A stretch of DNA of 64,000 bases from Deinococcus deserti VCD115 (GTDB lineage: Bacteria > Deinococcota > Deinococci > Deinococcales > Deinococcaceae): NCBI RefSeq assembly GCF_000020685.1, contig NC_012526.1, positions 2,148,001 to 2,212,000 on the forward strand. The letters run 5' to 3'. The translations under genes were made by a program, and so were the position numbers. Under the pieces are notes generated by a model, which was given only the letters and a program-made list of their open reading frames with translations, ran no database searches and was not told where the DNA came from. Positions 17,961-25,300 of this stretch are shown one piece after another; within the stretch, counting starts at the first letter, position 1, and the number at the start of each line of letters is the position of its first letter.

Positions 17961-17983
17961 CCCCTAGCCACACTGGTTAGGGG
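17961..17983 (+). terminator. Hairpin after the 17480 gene
   Basis: CCCCTAGCC / GGTTAGGGG, nine pairs including one G-T, loop ACACT, followed by TATCTT. A weak intrinsic terminator. Confidence 0.55.
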
Positions 17984-18360
17984 TATCTTCTGCCTTACAG
18001 GAAGGCCAGGAGGGTGGTAGCAAGAACAGATGTGGGAAGTGCTGGTGTAAGGGCTTTTGCTTCTTCAGTTGACCCTTCTGCCTGGGCTGATGCAATCTTC
18101 TCCTGAATAGTGACGTTCTACTACTTCTCAAAGGGCAACGGGTCCAGGATCCCCTATCAGATGCAAAGGCTTACTCGGCATAGAACCCCAGGAGGCAGGG
18201 GGGTTCGGGGACAGTTTTTGCACTTTCTCTGCTGGTGTCCAAACCCCCAACAAATTCAGCACAGGACTGCCTGCGCAGAAATACTTGAATAGCCATATCA
18301 ATATGCTCTGCCCGCCCTACAGGAACACCCTCTAACGGGTCTCCTAATTCCTTCCAAGAG
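17984..18360. other. Intergenic stretch with decayed minus-strand coding relics
   Basis: The minus strand contains a protein-like tail (IASAQAEGSTEEAKALTP, about 18090-18000) preceded by stop codons, and another open stretch down to 18171. Neither has a start signal. A CCCC...GGGG hairpin of a type repeated in the island lies at 18185-18205. No intact gene supported. Confidence 0.35.
18185..18207. repeat. Island hairpin repeat, copy 1
   Basis: CCCCAGGAGGCAGGGGGG, flanked by AA and TT. Related copies lie at 18707 and 20667. Confidence 0.5.
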
Positions 18361-18366
18361 TAAGGT
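18361..18366 (+). promoter_or_regulatory. -10 box TAAGGT, leaderless promoter of lipoprotein gene
   Basis: TAAGGT, six bases (ATGGGT), then GTG 18373. The ATG at 18367 immediately after the box is too close to be the start of a normal transcript. Confidence 0.5.
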
Positions 18367-18372
18367 ATGGGT

Positions 18373-18606
18373 GTGAAATTGTTGCTGGTTATTGCTGCCC
18401 TGATGCTGTTCTCAAGTTGCCAACGTGACTTGACCATGGAGCAGAAGTACGAACGGTATTACTCAGAGTGTATAGATTTTGAAGTCGCAGCAACGAAACG
18501 TGCAAGAGATGCCGACACCTTAGACACAGAAACGATGGATACAATATCTACCAATTGTAATATCAGGGCTAAAGATATGATATACACAGAGGTTGGGATT
18601 AAATAA
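18373..18606 (+). CDS. Small lipoprotein of unknown function
   Basis: A 77-residue protein with a lipoprotein signal: MKLLLVIAALMLFSSC, lipobox LFSSC, lipidation Cys at residue 16. The mature part is short and charged (QRDLTMEQKYERYYSECIDF...). Two further cysteines, in YYSECID and STNCNIR, may pair. An in-frame ATG at 18367 would add two residues, but the six-base rule favours GTG 18373. No family recognised. It lies among other exported island proteins. Confidence 0.6.
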   Translation: MKLLLVIAALMLFSSCQRDLTMEQKYERYYSECIDFEVAATKRARDADTLDTETMDTISTNCNIRAKDMIYTEVGIK

Positions 18607-18706
18607 CCATCTGATCTTTCACGGGCTTTACATCCAGACGTTGACCTGGTCTTTCTCCTGGCGGATGCACCTGCTTAAAGCTAGAAAAACGCTGAATATT
18701 CAGCGT

Positions 18707-18729
18707 GAAACCCCAGGAAACAGGGGGGT
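18707..18729. repeat. Island hairpin repeat, copy 2
   Basis: AACCCCAGGAAACAGGGGGGTT: a CCCC/GGGG stem around AGGAAACA. Possible terminator for the lipoprotein gene on the plus strand. Confidence 0.5.
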
Positions 18730-18865
18730 TAGAAACGGGTCTATCCGTTTTTCTCCTGCCGCTGGTACCCATGACGGTCACATTTCCAGACACGCGGTTC
18801 TTAGGCCGAAATAGTGAATAATTTTTTCTCAGAACATTGGTTAGGGAATCTTGGTAACACTGGTA

Positions 18866-19327
18866 TTACTTACGGCTACTCTTCCAGTCTCTAATAAAAA
18901 ACTCAACGGTTTTATCCATGTCTTTTGAAATCGGGCTTATATGGCGAACTGGGTCATCCGAGGTCTTGTAATCAAAACTCATACCCCAAGTGTTTTTACC
19001 GCGAACACTAAGATTTACTAGTACTACCTGCATATCGGTATAGGTGCCAGAAGAATTAAAACTAGCTTCCACCTCCTGAAATAGGGCATAGCCGCACTTT
19101 TGTGGAGATTTAGCTAAATTGTCGTAAACCATGAATCCTAGTCGTTTTAATTCAGCGAACGATACGAGAGGAATCGTTGCTAATTTCGTTGCATTATAAC
19201 TTGACCCTTCAGTATATCTAAAAACAAAGTAGTCACGTATACATATGTCTTCAGCCTTCAACTCTGAAAGATTGACAGCTTCTCCACTACCAACCAGTAG
19301 GGCACCCAACAACATCAGCTTTTTCAC
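18866..19327 (-). CDS. Exported protein of unknown function, paralogue of the 17480-17944 product
   Basis: A 153-residue protein with signal peptide (MKKLMLLGALLVGSGEA) and a mature domain that follows the same plan as the 17480 product. It has NLSELKAEDICIR at the start, LVSFAELKRLGF in the middle, KCGYALFQEVEASF, and the C-terminal FFIRDWKSSRK. Overall identity is low, so the duplication is old. GTG 19327 is set by a TATGCT box six bases upstream. The two paralogues converge on a 0.9-kb stretch holding the small lipoprotein gene. No known family recognised. Confidence 0.68.
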   Translation of the reverse strand: MKKLMLLGALLVGSGEAVNLSELKAEDICIRDYFVFRYTEGSSYNATKLATIPLVSFAELKRLGFMVYDNLAKSPQKCGYALFQEVEASFNSSGTYTDMQVVLVNLSVRGKNTWGMSFDYKTSDDPVRHISPISKDMDKTVEFFIRDWKSSRK

Positions 19328-19333
19328 AAGCTA

Positions 19334-19339
19334 AGCATA
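19334..19339 (-). promoter_or_regulatory. -10 box TATGCT, leaderless promoter
   Basis: Minus-strand TATGCT, six bases (TAGCTT), then GTG 19327. Confidence 0.65.
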
Positions 19340-19516
19340 TGCCGCTGCCAACCACACCACCAATAGTGGCAGCGAGGCAGGAAGGGCAAGAGAAACCAGA
19401 GGGTACGTAGTCGCCTTCTTTCGTGCTGCCCCCAGGGGGAAACGCACGCCTAGGGATACGGTACACCTGGAACTAGCCAGATGTCTCCGCTGCGCTTAGC
19501 CACATATGTGTGTTAA

Positions 19517-19693
19517 TTATTCCAGCTTGTCATCTAGATACAGCTGATAGATATGCTGGCTATGTTGTATGTGTGCTTGCAGTTCCATAGCCTCACTAAT
19601 CCATTCATCAAGTGTCATTCCCTTGTGTTTAGCAAGCTGGACGGCAATGTTCAGTACAACGGGGTGAAAGTTTACTAGCAATTTCTGTTCCAT
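19517..19693 (-). CDS. 58-residue ribbon-helix-helix-like protein
   Basis: A short gene with a perfect SD (AGGAGG, ten bases before ATG 19693). It encodes MEQKLLVNFHPVVLNIAVQL, then AKHKGMTLDEWISEAMELQ and a polar tail. A beta-strand followed by two amphipathic helices with the G-M-T-turn-E-W-I pattern is what one expects of an Arc/CopG-type DNA-binding protein. The start overlaps the last 19 bases of the upstream 233-residue gene, so the two are translationally coupled. That pairing resembles a plasmid replication or partition module with its regulator. Family call is by pattern only. Confidence 0.6.
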   Translation of the reverse strand: MEQKLLVNFHPVVLNIAVQLAKHKGMTLDEWISEAMELQAHIQHSQHIYQLYLDDKLE

Positions 19694-20376
19694 GTTAACG
19701 TAGGCCTCCTATGTTTTCCAAGTTTCTTGCGTTGATTCGGGGTTAGTTTGTGTAGTTCTCTCTGTTCTAGGAACCAATCTGCAAAACACTTACGCCTTAG
19801 GTCTAGTTTGTTGTGCTTACCTGCCGCTGCATCATTAGCAGGTTTGTACATGTACGTGGTTGCCTGCCGTAATTGCTTGATATACGGCACATCACGCCAG
19901 GATTCCGCTTGCCCGACAATCTCCCAGGTAACGGTATGCACGTTCTTTCCCACCTTGATTGTTTTGGGTGGCGGGTATTTTCGTGCTTGGAGAAACTGTA
20001 AGTGTGGCTTGTCGTTTCGGCGCACCCCTAATTCCACTTTGAATCGCCCTGGCTGGTCATCATCGGTCATTTTGTTGGTTAGTTTTTGTGCCAGACTTAG
20101 GGTTCTGGAATCGTACAAACCTGTTTTACCTAGCGTGACACTACCTAAGTACACGTCTGCACCGTGTGTGTCTTGATAAGCGATAAGGCTTTTCATGACT
20201 TTCACGCCGTACAGCTTAAATAAGCTTTTTCGATTGTCTTTGAATTCGGATATCTGAATGTCTAGCGTCTGAATAACCTTGTAAACTAATTCACCTATCT
20301 CCTTAGGTGTCATGTCGTAAATGTCGTATTCATGCGTGTCTAGAACCTCAGCAACCCGATAATAGGGTGAGGTCAT
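19675..20376 (-). CDS. Possible HUH-type replication/relaxase-like protein
   Basis: A 233-residue basic protein I do not recognise directly. Three segments recall the order of motifs in rolling-circle (HUH) Rep proteins. They are a hydrophobic strand DVYLGSVTLG near residue 75, a PHLQFLQ motif at 124-130 (an HUQ pattern as in some small-virus Reps) and YMYK at 175-178 (a YxxK-type catalytic Tyr/Lys). The C-terminus is strongly basic. It is preceded by a decayed RHH-like frame and followed by an overlapping RHH-like gene, an arrangement seen around plasmid rep genes. GGAG lies five bases from the ATG. The function is a hypothesis. Confidence 0.4.
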   Translation of the reverse strand: MTSPYYRVAEVLDTHEYDIYDMTPKEIGELVYKVIQTLDIQISEFKDNRKSLFKLYGVKVMKSLIAYQDTHGADVYLGSVTLGKTGLYDSRTLSLAQKLTNKMTDDDQPGRFKVELGVRRNDKPHLQFLQARKYPPPKTIKVGKNVHTVTWEIVGQAESWRDVPYIKQLRQATTYMYKPANDAAAGKHNKLDLRRKCFADWFLEQRELHKLTPNQRKKLGKHRRPTLTWNRNC

Positions 20377-20497
20377 TGGTCTCCATTTGGTTTAAATCAG
20401 ATTGAGAATGTGGATTAAAAGAACTGTTGATTCTTGTCGTGCTGGACAGTGTTAAAGAGTGTTTTTAAACAAGAATCTTATACAGAATACCAGGGGT

Positions 20498-20631
20498 TCA
20501 TGTTGTTGGTTGATTCTCTGTCAGATAGCGCAAGTAATCATAGAAAGACATGCCGTGCCTGTCTGCGTTTCTGCGGATTGCTGCTTCTGTTCTGATGTTA
20601 GGCAGATTTGAATGTGTTCAGATTTATGCAT
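20498..20631 (-). pseudogene. Frameshifted RHH-like small gene
   Basis: SD GGAG and ATG 20631 open the frame MHKSEHIQICL. One base shift later the sequence continues as PNIRTEAAIRRNADRHGMSF then YDYLRYLTENQPTT and stop. The joined product looks like an Arc/MetJ-type protein (strand, helix, GMSF turn, helix). The frameshift makes it a probable relic. It would head an operon with the 233-residue protein and the 58-residue RHH-like protein. Confidence 0.4.
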
Positions 20632-21041
20632 TAGGTCTCCATGCCATGACAATATGGGTTTAAAAGAATCCCCAGAAACAGGGGGTTTTGTTTGAACTGA
20701 CTAGCCATTATAGTCCGTCACTGCATAATCGTCAAGTCATGCTATATACATATGCACTGTGTCTAAGTTGACTCCTATTTCGCATGCTATATGGGTCTGC
20801 AACTAAGAAAAGTCTGTGTAACTTAGTTTCTCGTTTTTCCCGTGTCTTTACCCCTGTTCTGGTTTGTAGGGGTGCTACTGACAGTTCTGTGCGGTTCTAG
20901 AGGGTGTTGTCTGCCTGCGTGCTGGTGCTGGTGCGGTTGCAGAGAGATAGGATTATGAACAAGAAGCTTCCTGGGAGGGTTTTTACCACTGTCATAATCC
21001 CACCCATTAGGGGTACTGGTGATCTGCAGTGCTTAGATTGC
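20632..21041. other. Intergenic stretch, AT-rich
   Basis: About 410 bases without a supported gene. It contains a CCCC...GGGG hairpin at 20669-20689 and the phrase ATGCTATAT twice (20739 and 20783), which may be part of an origin or operator. No further structure seen. Confidence 0.4.
20667..20690. repeat. Island hairpin repeat, copy 3
   Basis: TCCCCAGAAACAGGGGG followed by TTTT: same design as copies 1 and 2, here with a T-run. Confidence 0.5.
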
Positions 21042-21047
21042 TATCCT
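21042..21047 (+). promoter_or_regulatory. -10 box TATCCT, leaderless promoter
   Basis: TATCCT, six bases (CAAAGT), then ATG 21054. Confidence 0.65.
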
Positions 21048-21053
21048 CAAAGT

Positions 21054-21593
21054 ATGAGAAAAGTCACATTCTGCTTAATGTTCATCGGTGCGATGGTCCT
21101 AGCCACCCTGGACTCCACCACCTCAGCCACTTCTACCGATGCCAAGTTAAGCATGGCAGCCAAGGACTACTGTCAGACCTTTACGAAACGCGATCATAGC
21201 AATTACAAGATCTTGACGAATATGTGGGCGTCAGCAGACCTTAAAGTTCGGTATGTAGACATTCAATCCCCCAAGAGTTATCAGTACATTGTCGTCAATC
21301 CTAAGCAAACAGCTCTAGAGTCAAACACATATTACACTACCGTGGTGCGGTCCATTGAGCAATGGACTGAACGTGTCTACGAAGTTCAGATGGAACGCCA
21401 GTCTCAGGCTTGGGCATCGAGGAATAAGTCCATTAGTAGTCTTTCTTGGAGGTACTCTGAGGCCTTAAATGCTCTTTTTTACATCTGGGTAACCGATGGA
21501 CATGACCTGCGTTTTGGGGGGACCTCTATTCTTAAAAAGAACGGCAAAGGATACATGGAGTGCACCTTAGCAATGACACTTAATCCCCTTTAA
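21054..21593 (+). CDS. Exported protein of unknown function
   Basis: A 179-residue protein. The frame is open for 50 codons upstream, but TATCCT six bases before ATG 21054 and the signal peptide starting there (MRKVTFCLMFIGAMVLATLD) decide the start. The mature part has two cysteines (KDYCQTF and GYMECTL) near its ends and aromatic-rich beta-like stretches (SYQYIVVNPK, NTYYTTVVRS, ALFYIWVTDG). No known family recognised. Like its island neighbours it is a small exported protein with no obvious partner. Confidence 0.65.
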   Translation: MRKVTFCLMFIGAMVLATLDSTTSATSTDAKLSMAAKDYCQTFTKRDHSNYKILTNMWASADLKVRYVDIQSPKSYQYIVVNPKQTALESNTYYTTVVRSIEQWTERVYEVQMERQSQAWASRNKSISSLSWRYSEALNALFYIWVTDGHDLRFGGTSILKKNGKGYMECTLAMTLNPL

Positions 21594-21774
21594 TTGCCAA
21601 TCTACTTTTCAACAATGCTTAATTGCAAAATCACTGCCTCGTGCTTTTTGAATGATAATGTGGTCGTGCAAGTGCAAGTTGCATAAAATAATGATTGGCA
21701 GCAGGCGAGAGATACATACATTAACTATGACCCCTTGAATGAGGCCTATTGTGGTGGTCCCAGAAATTGACGGA

Positions 21775-21792
21775 GCTAGCACGTTGGCTAGC
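21775..21792. repeat. Hairpin GCTAGC-ACGTTG-GCTAGC beside DUF72 copy C
   Basis: A perfect six-base stem around ACGTTG. The matching position beside copy B (25043-25066) has a hairpin of different sequence. Confidence 0.6.
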
Positions 21793-21848
21793 CCCACTGG
21801 AAGGTTGTCTTCAGGTGAACACATGTAAGCCCTGAAGCCCTGGTCAGT

Positions 21849-22000
21849 CTATCGGTTGAACTTAGGCAAGAGGTGGTCCAGTGCCTCTGTCGCACCTGGT
21901 GGTGTGAAACCAAAGCGGTCAGCCATAAGAAGCTGGAAGTAGCGCACGTTGCCAAAGAAGCTGGTGAAGCCGTCACGTAACTCCATAGCAGAGGTTGTTT
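21849..22000 (-). repeat. Displaced DUF72 gene 3' end, copy C
   Basis: These 152 bases match the last 152 bases of the intact DUF72 gene (26243-26394), with about 25 mismatches by hand alignment. Translation is conserved: ETTSA...RDGFT.FFGNVRYFQLLMADRFG.TPPG...LDHLLPKFNR and stop. Most changes are silent or conservative. The match stops abruptly at GAGGTTGTTT, the same point as in copy B. The bases to the left (HWKVVF-like and CATGTAAGCCCTGAAG) also match the left flank of copy B. Confidence 0.85.
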
Positions 22001-22111
22001 CAGCGTTGCGGGAATATCAACATCCAAGTTCAGTAGTGCGTAGGCAGTAAGCTGAAGCGTGGCAAGAAGGCAACCGAAGGATAATGGGTATAGGTTTAGT
22101 GGAGTACTCTC

Positions 22112-22978
22112 GTGAAAATCCCGAAGTACCACGAATTCTTTAACCCTCTTCTGGGGGCTATGCATGCTTTGGGAGGCAGTGCCACCCTTGCCGAATTGGA
22201 CGAAGAAGTTGTGCGGTCGATGAAACTTCCGCCAGAAGTAGCCGAGATTCCTCATGGAGAAGCAGGCAGGACCACCGAGGTCCAGTACCGCCTCGCCTGG
22301 GCACGTACATATCTGAAAAAGTACGGTCTTATAACCAACAGTTCCCAAGGAGTGTGGGTGTTAACTCCTGAAGGTCAGGTTAGGAAAACAGTTGATGGGC
22401 GAGAAGTCCAGCGTGTTGTCAGGGAACAGCGGCAACGGAATTTGCTCTTTGCGACACCCTTGTCTGTAATAGACCAACAGGACTCTGAGACAGAAGAATC
22501 GCTACCAACTACGTACCTTGACTGGTCAGAACACTTACGAGAAACGATTCTTGCGATGTCACCCTCTGCCTTTGAACGTTTGTGTCAACGGCTTCTCCGC
22601 GAGTCAGGCTTTATCCAGGTTGAGGTGACGGGACGGTCAGGCGACGGAGGAATAGACGGGCATGGAATCGTACGGCTGGCTGGGTTACTCAGTTTCCCCA
22701 TCATTTTTCAGGCCAAGAAATACCGAGGTTCAGTCGGTGCCCCAGACATACGCAACTTTAGGGGTGCAATGGTAGGACGTGCTGACAAAGGCCTGTTCAT
22801 GACTACAGGCACTTTCACGCCCGCTGCATCTGCGGAGGCTACCCGTGATGGTGCCCCTCCCATTGACCTCATTGACGGGGATGCCCTTATCGCCAAGCTG
22901 AAGGAACTCAAGCTTGGCGTGACAACCCGTATGGTTGAAGTGACTGAGGTAGACGAAGCTTGGTTTGCCGCCCTGTAA
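22112..22978 (+). CDS. mrr: Mrr-type restriction endonuclease
   Basis: A 288-residue type IV-like restriction enzyme that would cut modified foreign DNA. The N-terminal Mrr_N winged-helix domain (~1-110) includes EVQYRLAWARTYLKKYGLI and GVWVLTPEG. The C-terminal Mrr_cat domain begins PSAFERLCQRLLRESGF near 152 and holds the PD-(D/E)xK-like core GRSGDGGIDG near 178 and FQAKKYRG near 201. Both catalytic halves (D and QxK) are intact, so it may be active. GTG start with GGAG seven bases upstream. It lies just right of DUF72 copy C and converges on the small resolvase gene. Confidence 0.88.
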   Translation: MKIPKYHEFFNPLLGAMHALGGSATLAELDEEVVRSMKLPPEVAEIPHGEAGRTTEVQYRLAWARTYLKKYGLITNSSQGVWVLTPEGQVRKTVDGREVQRVVREQRQRNLLFATPLSVIDQQDSETEESLPTTYLDWSEHLRETILAMSPSAFERLCQRLLRESGFIQVEVTGRSGDGGIDGHGIVRLAGLLSFPIIFQAKKYRGSVGAPDIRNFRGAMVGRADKGLFMTTGTFTPAASAEATRDGAPPIDLIDGDALIAKLKELKLGVTTRMVEVTEVDEAWFAAL

Positions 22979-22994
22979 TCGGAAGTCCTTACCG

Positions 22995-23678
22995 CTACTC
23001 GCTATAACGTTGTAGGACCCGCGTTACCTGCACAGCCGTCCAATCTTTCCCTTGTCGGGTTCGGAACCCCTCACCATTCAACCTGTCTGCAATTGCCCGT
23101 AAAGCCATGCCGTTCTCGCGGAGGGTCTCGATGTAACCTCTAACGTTCGCATAGCCTTCTCGGGCCTCCTGACGCAAAATAGCCCTACCCAAAGCCCGAG
23201 TTTCCTCTGTCATGGGCCTGGGACTACCCAGTTTTGTGCCACGTGATTTTGCCGCCGCCAAAGCCTCTTTCGTCCGTTGACTGGTGGCTTTTGCCTCATG
23301 TTCTGCCATAACCGCGAGAAGTTGGATGGTCAGTGTGTTCGCGTGAGGCATGTCACACGCGACGAACTGCACTCCCGACTCAAGGAGACCAGTCACGAAG
23401 TGAAGGTTGCGACTGAGGCGGTCCAGCTTGGCGATCAAGAGGACTGCATTCTCCGCCTTAGCATGTGCTATAGCCCTGCTAATTTCGGTCCTCTGTCTCT
23501 TGCTGGTTCCCGTCTCGACTTCCGTATAGGTGGCGATAAGAGTCAGATCGTGGGACTGTACATGGCGTTCAATGCAGGCTTGTTGGGCTTCTAGACCAAG
23601 ACCACTTTGACCCTGCTTCTGCGTGCTGACGCGGTAGTAAGCAATGGTCTTTTGTTCCTGGGGCCTATGCACGGTCAT
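22995..23678 (-). CDS. Small serine recombinase (resolvase/invertase family)
   Basis: A 227-residue recombinase. The catalytic serine is in YYRVSTQKQGQSG near residue 18. LLIAKLDRLSRNLHFVTGLL near 80 and the MAEHEAKATSQRTKEALAAAKSRG E-helix region near 125 follow. The C-terminus has a helix-turn-helix (MALRAIADRLNGEGFRTRQGKDW). ATG 23678 is favoured by a TACAAT box six bases upstream. The start region is part of a 31-base tandem duplication. It may act on the cassette junctions or be a relic of a transposon. Confidence 0.9.
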   Translation of the reverse strand: MTVHRPQEQKTIAYYRVSTQKQGQSGLGLEAQQACIERHVQSHDLTLIATYTEVETGTSKRQRTEISRAIAHAKAENAVLLIAKLDRLSRNLHFVTGLLESGVQFVACDMPHANTLTIQLLAVMAEHEAKATSQRTKEALAAAKSRGTKLGSPRPMTEETRALGRAILRQEAREGYANVRGYIETLRENGMALRAIADRLNGEGFRTRQGKDWTAVQVTRVLQRYSE

Positions 23679-23726
23679 ATGCAAATTGTAACACTCTAGA
23701 AACGGTCATATATAAACTGTTACACT
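23671..23726 (-). repeat. Tandem near-repeat at the resolvase start (two 25-bp units, 31-base period)
   Basis: ACGGTCATATGCAAATTGTA... (23671-23695) and ACGGTCATATATAAACTGTT... (23702-23726) agree at 21 of 25 positions. Unit 1 covers the resolvase start codon and -10 box; unit 2 lies just upstream. Three helical turns apart, they could be binding sites for the recombinase itself. Confidence 0.65.
23685..23690 (-). promoter_or_regulatory. -10 box TACAAT, leaderless promoter of resolvase
   Basis: Minus-strand TACAAT, six bases (TTGCAT), then ATG 23678. Confidence 0.6.
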
Positions 23727-23755
23727 TGCGAGTTGTTCTGGTAGTCACTTGGCGC

Positions 23756-23761
23756 TACACT
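23756..23761 (+). promoter_or_regulatory. -10 box TACACT, leaderless promoter
   Basis: TACACT, six bases (ACAACA), then GTG 23768. Confidence 0.65.
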
Positions 23762-23767
23762 ACAACA

Positions 23768-24439
23768 GTGAGAAAATTAACAATTCTTGCTGGCCTATTC
23801 CTTGCGTCTGCTGCTAATGCCCAGATTTTTGACTCAAGCGAGAAGTGCGATGGAACACTCAAAGTTCTTGGGGGAAGTTGGCAGTACGATTGGAAGCAAA
23901 AGGGTATATTTCCAAATCCTTCCAAAGATGTGGTAGACCGAACAACGTTTAGTGTGTCATGCCCGACATTTTCCATAAAGGCCACCTCCGAAACTCTAAA
24001 GGTCACTGCGAACTCACCCAAAGTCCTCATTTCTAAATCAGGTTTAGCGCGGTACGATATTACTAGCTCTGTAGACTTATTGTATACAAGCGGTACCACT
24101 GACTCTAAATCGTATATGTTTCTAATAGGTATTGGCTTTAACAAAGCGGGCACCAAATTCATTATTGAAGATGAAGGTATGTATGGTAATGAATTAAGCA
24201 GAGCTGGGAATCCAATATTCTTTAAAGATGTCGCAATAGGTGTTAAAGTAGATGATGGTGCATTGACTCCCGTATGGTATGACGGTCAGTTTAGTCGCTT
24301 TAACTTTGATGCGTCTGTTAATAAAACTCTTGACATATTTGTCACTACAGGGACTTATACGCGCTTTGAACGAGTTAATCTTGATTTAAACGCAAACTCC
24401 TTTACGATTTGGAAGAAGCACGAATTTCCTAGGCCATAG
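23768..24439 (+). CDS. Exported beta-rich protein of unknown function
   Basis: A 223-residue protein whose start GTG 23768 is fixed by the TACACT box and by the signal peptide MRKLTILAGLFLASAANA ending before QIFDSS. The mature part alternates short hydrophobic strands (SYMFLIGIGFN, DVAIGVKVDD, TLDIFVTTGTYTRF) and has two cysteines near its start (KCDGTL and VSCPTF). It looks like a beta-sandwich, but I recognise no family. It is divergent from the resolvase and probably ends at the hairpin at 24485. Confidence 0.65.
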   Translation: MRKLTILAGLFLASAANAQIFDSSEKCDGTLKVLGGSWQYDWKQKGIFPNPSKDVVDRTTFSVSCPTFSIKATSETLKVTANSPKVLISKSGLARYDITSSVDLLYTSGTTDSKSYMFLIGIGFNKAGTKFIIEDEGMYGNELSRAGNPIFFKDVAIGVKVDDGALTPVWYDGQFSRFNFDASVNKTLDIFVTTGTYTRFERVNLDLNANSFTIWKKHEFPRP

Positions 24440-24484
24440 AATCTGTTCTGCTATCGACTTATAAATACAATCGATAACAAGTTG

Positions 24485-24507
24485 CCCTCCATATAATATA
24501 TGGAGGG
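24485..24507 (+). terminator. Hairpin after the 23768 gene
   Basis: A ten-base perfect stem CCCTCCATAT / ATATGGAGGG with loop AAT, then GTGCTTAATCTT. Probable terminator. The stretch from here to 24713 holds no supported gene. Confidence 0.55.
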
Positions 24508-24713
24508 TGCTTAATCTTCTGGGGATTAGAGCCCGTCTCTGACTCGAAAGCACAGTCTATAGCTACGTCCCGTAATCGCTTTGCAGTGGTTTTTGGAGAT
24601 TCATCACAATCTTATCGTGATACGCCAACGTGTCATGCAGGATTTTCTAAGTTATTTCTACTTCTACGGAGTGAACTCTTTAATCCACAGAATCTTTATT
24701 CAATGTAATCTCA

Positions 24714-25016
24714 TTAAATAACTTGATTCAGTCGCAAGGCATACAGGTAGTGACCAGTCTTAATCTGAAATGTATTCACAGATACAAAAAGCCACAAATT
24801 GAATTGAACCCTCTGATCACTTGTATAGTTATTTTCATCTAACACTGCGTTGGAAACGTAGCGGCAATCTTCCGCTTGTAAGTCGTACAGATGTTTCCGT
24901 TGCGGATTTTCACGGAAAATATACCTTGCACAGTCTTTGCAGATCTGGTCCATTACGGACCATTCAATATCAGGCATACCTTCATATGGGAAGTCAAGGC
25001 CTACATAGTCATCCAT
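24714..25016 (-). CDS. 100-residue acidic protein of unknown function
   Basis: MDDYVGLDFPYEGMPDIEWS opens a 100-residue, acidic, aromatic-rich protein with three cysteines (QICKDCARY and AEDCRYV) and a hydrophobic middle (RVQFNLWLFVSVNTFQIKTG). There is no signal peptide. TATTGT six bases before ATG 25016 supports it as a real gene. Size, acidity and island location would fit an immunity-type or inhibitor protein, but that is only a thought. No family recognised. Confidence 0.55.
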   Translation of the reverse strand: MDDYVGLDFPYEGMPDIEWSVMDQICKDCARYIFRENPQRKHLYDLQAEDCRYVSNAVLDENNYTSDQRVQFNLWLFVSVNTFQIKTGHYLYALRLNQVI

Positions 25017-25022
25017 TCCCCC

Positions 25023-25028
25023 ACAATA
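25023..25028 (-). promoter_or_regulatory. -10 box TATTGT, leaderless promoter
   Basis: Minus-strand TATTGT, six bases (GGGGGA), then ATG 25016. Confidence 0.5.
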
Positions 25029-25042
25029 CCCCTAAAGGCTGA

Positions 25043-25066
25043 CGGGCGACTCCGAAAAATCGCCCG
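25043..25066. repeat. Hairpin CGGGCGA...TCGCCCG beside DUF72 copy B
   Basis: A seven-base perfect stem around CTCCGAAAAA, at the same relative position as the hairpin beside copy C, with a different stem sequence. Confidence 0.6.
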
Positions 25067-25109
25067 CTGGAAAGTGGCCTTTAAGGAAGACATGCAAGCC
25101 CTGAAGCTG

Positions 25110-25267
25110 TGATCATCCATCAGCTATTTTAGGCATCAAATGGTCCAGTCCCTAGGTTGCACCTAGAAGTGTGTACCCAAAGCGTTCTTCCGAAGCTGGA
25201 AATACCGCACATTGCCGAAAAAACTGGTAAGGCTGTCACGTGACCCCTTAGCGGAGGTTGTTTCGAA
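25110..25267 (-). repeat. Displaced DUF72 gene 3' end, copy B (degenerate)
   Basis: A decayed copy of the DUF72 3' end. It is frameshifted toward the stop, but its right end keeps 29 bases (25239-25267) identical to 26370-26398 of the intact gene, encoding FETTSAKGSR. Similarity stops at TTTCGAA, the same site as in the other copies. The left flank (RWKVAFKEDMQALKL and stop on the plus strand) matches the left flank of copy C. Confidence 0.8.
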
Positions 25268-25300
25268 AAACCAAATATGTTCCATTGTTGCTAGTTCGAC

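Noticed and set aside
24891..25112. Plus-strand 73-codon frame ending RWKVAFKEDMQALKL.
   Set aside because: Its first part is antisense to the 24714-25016 gene. Only the last ~20 codons, shared with the flank of copy C, look like a gene end, so it is treated as a relic flank.
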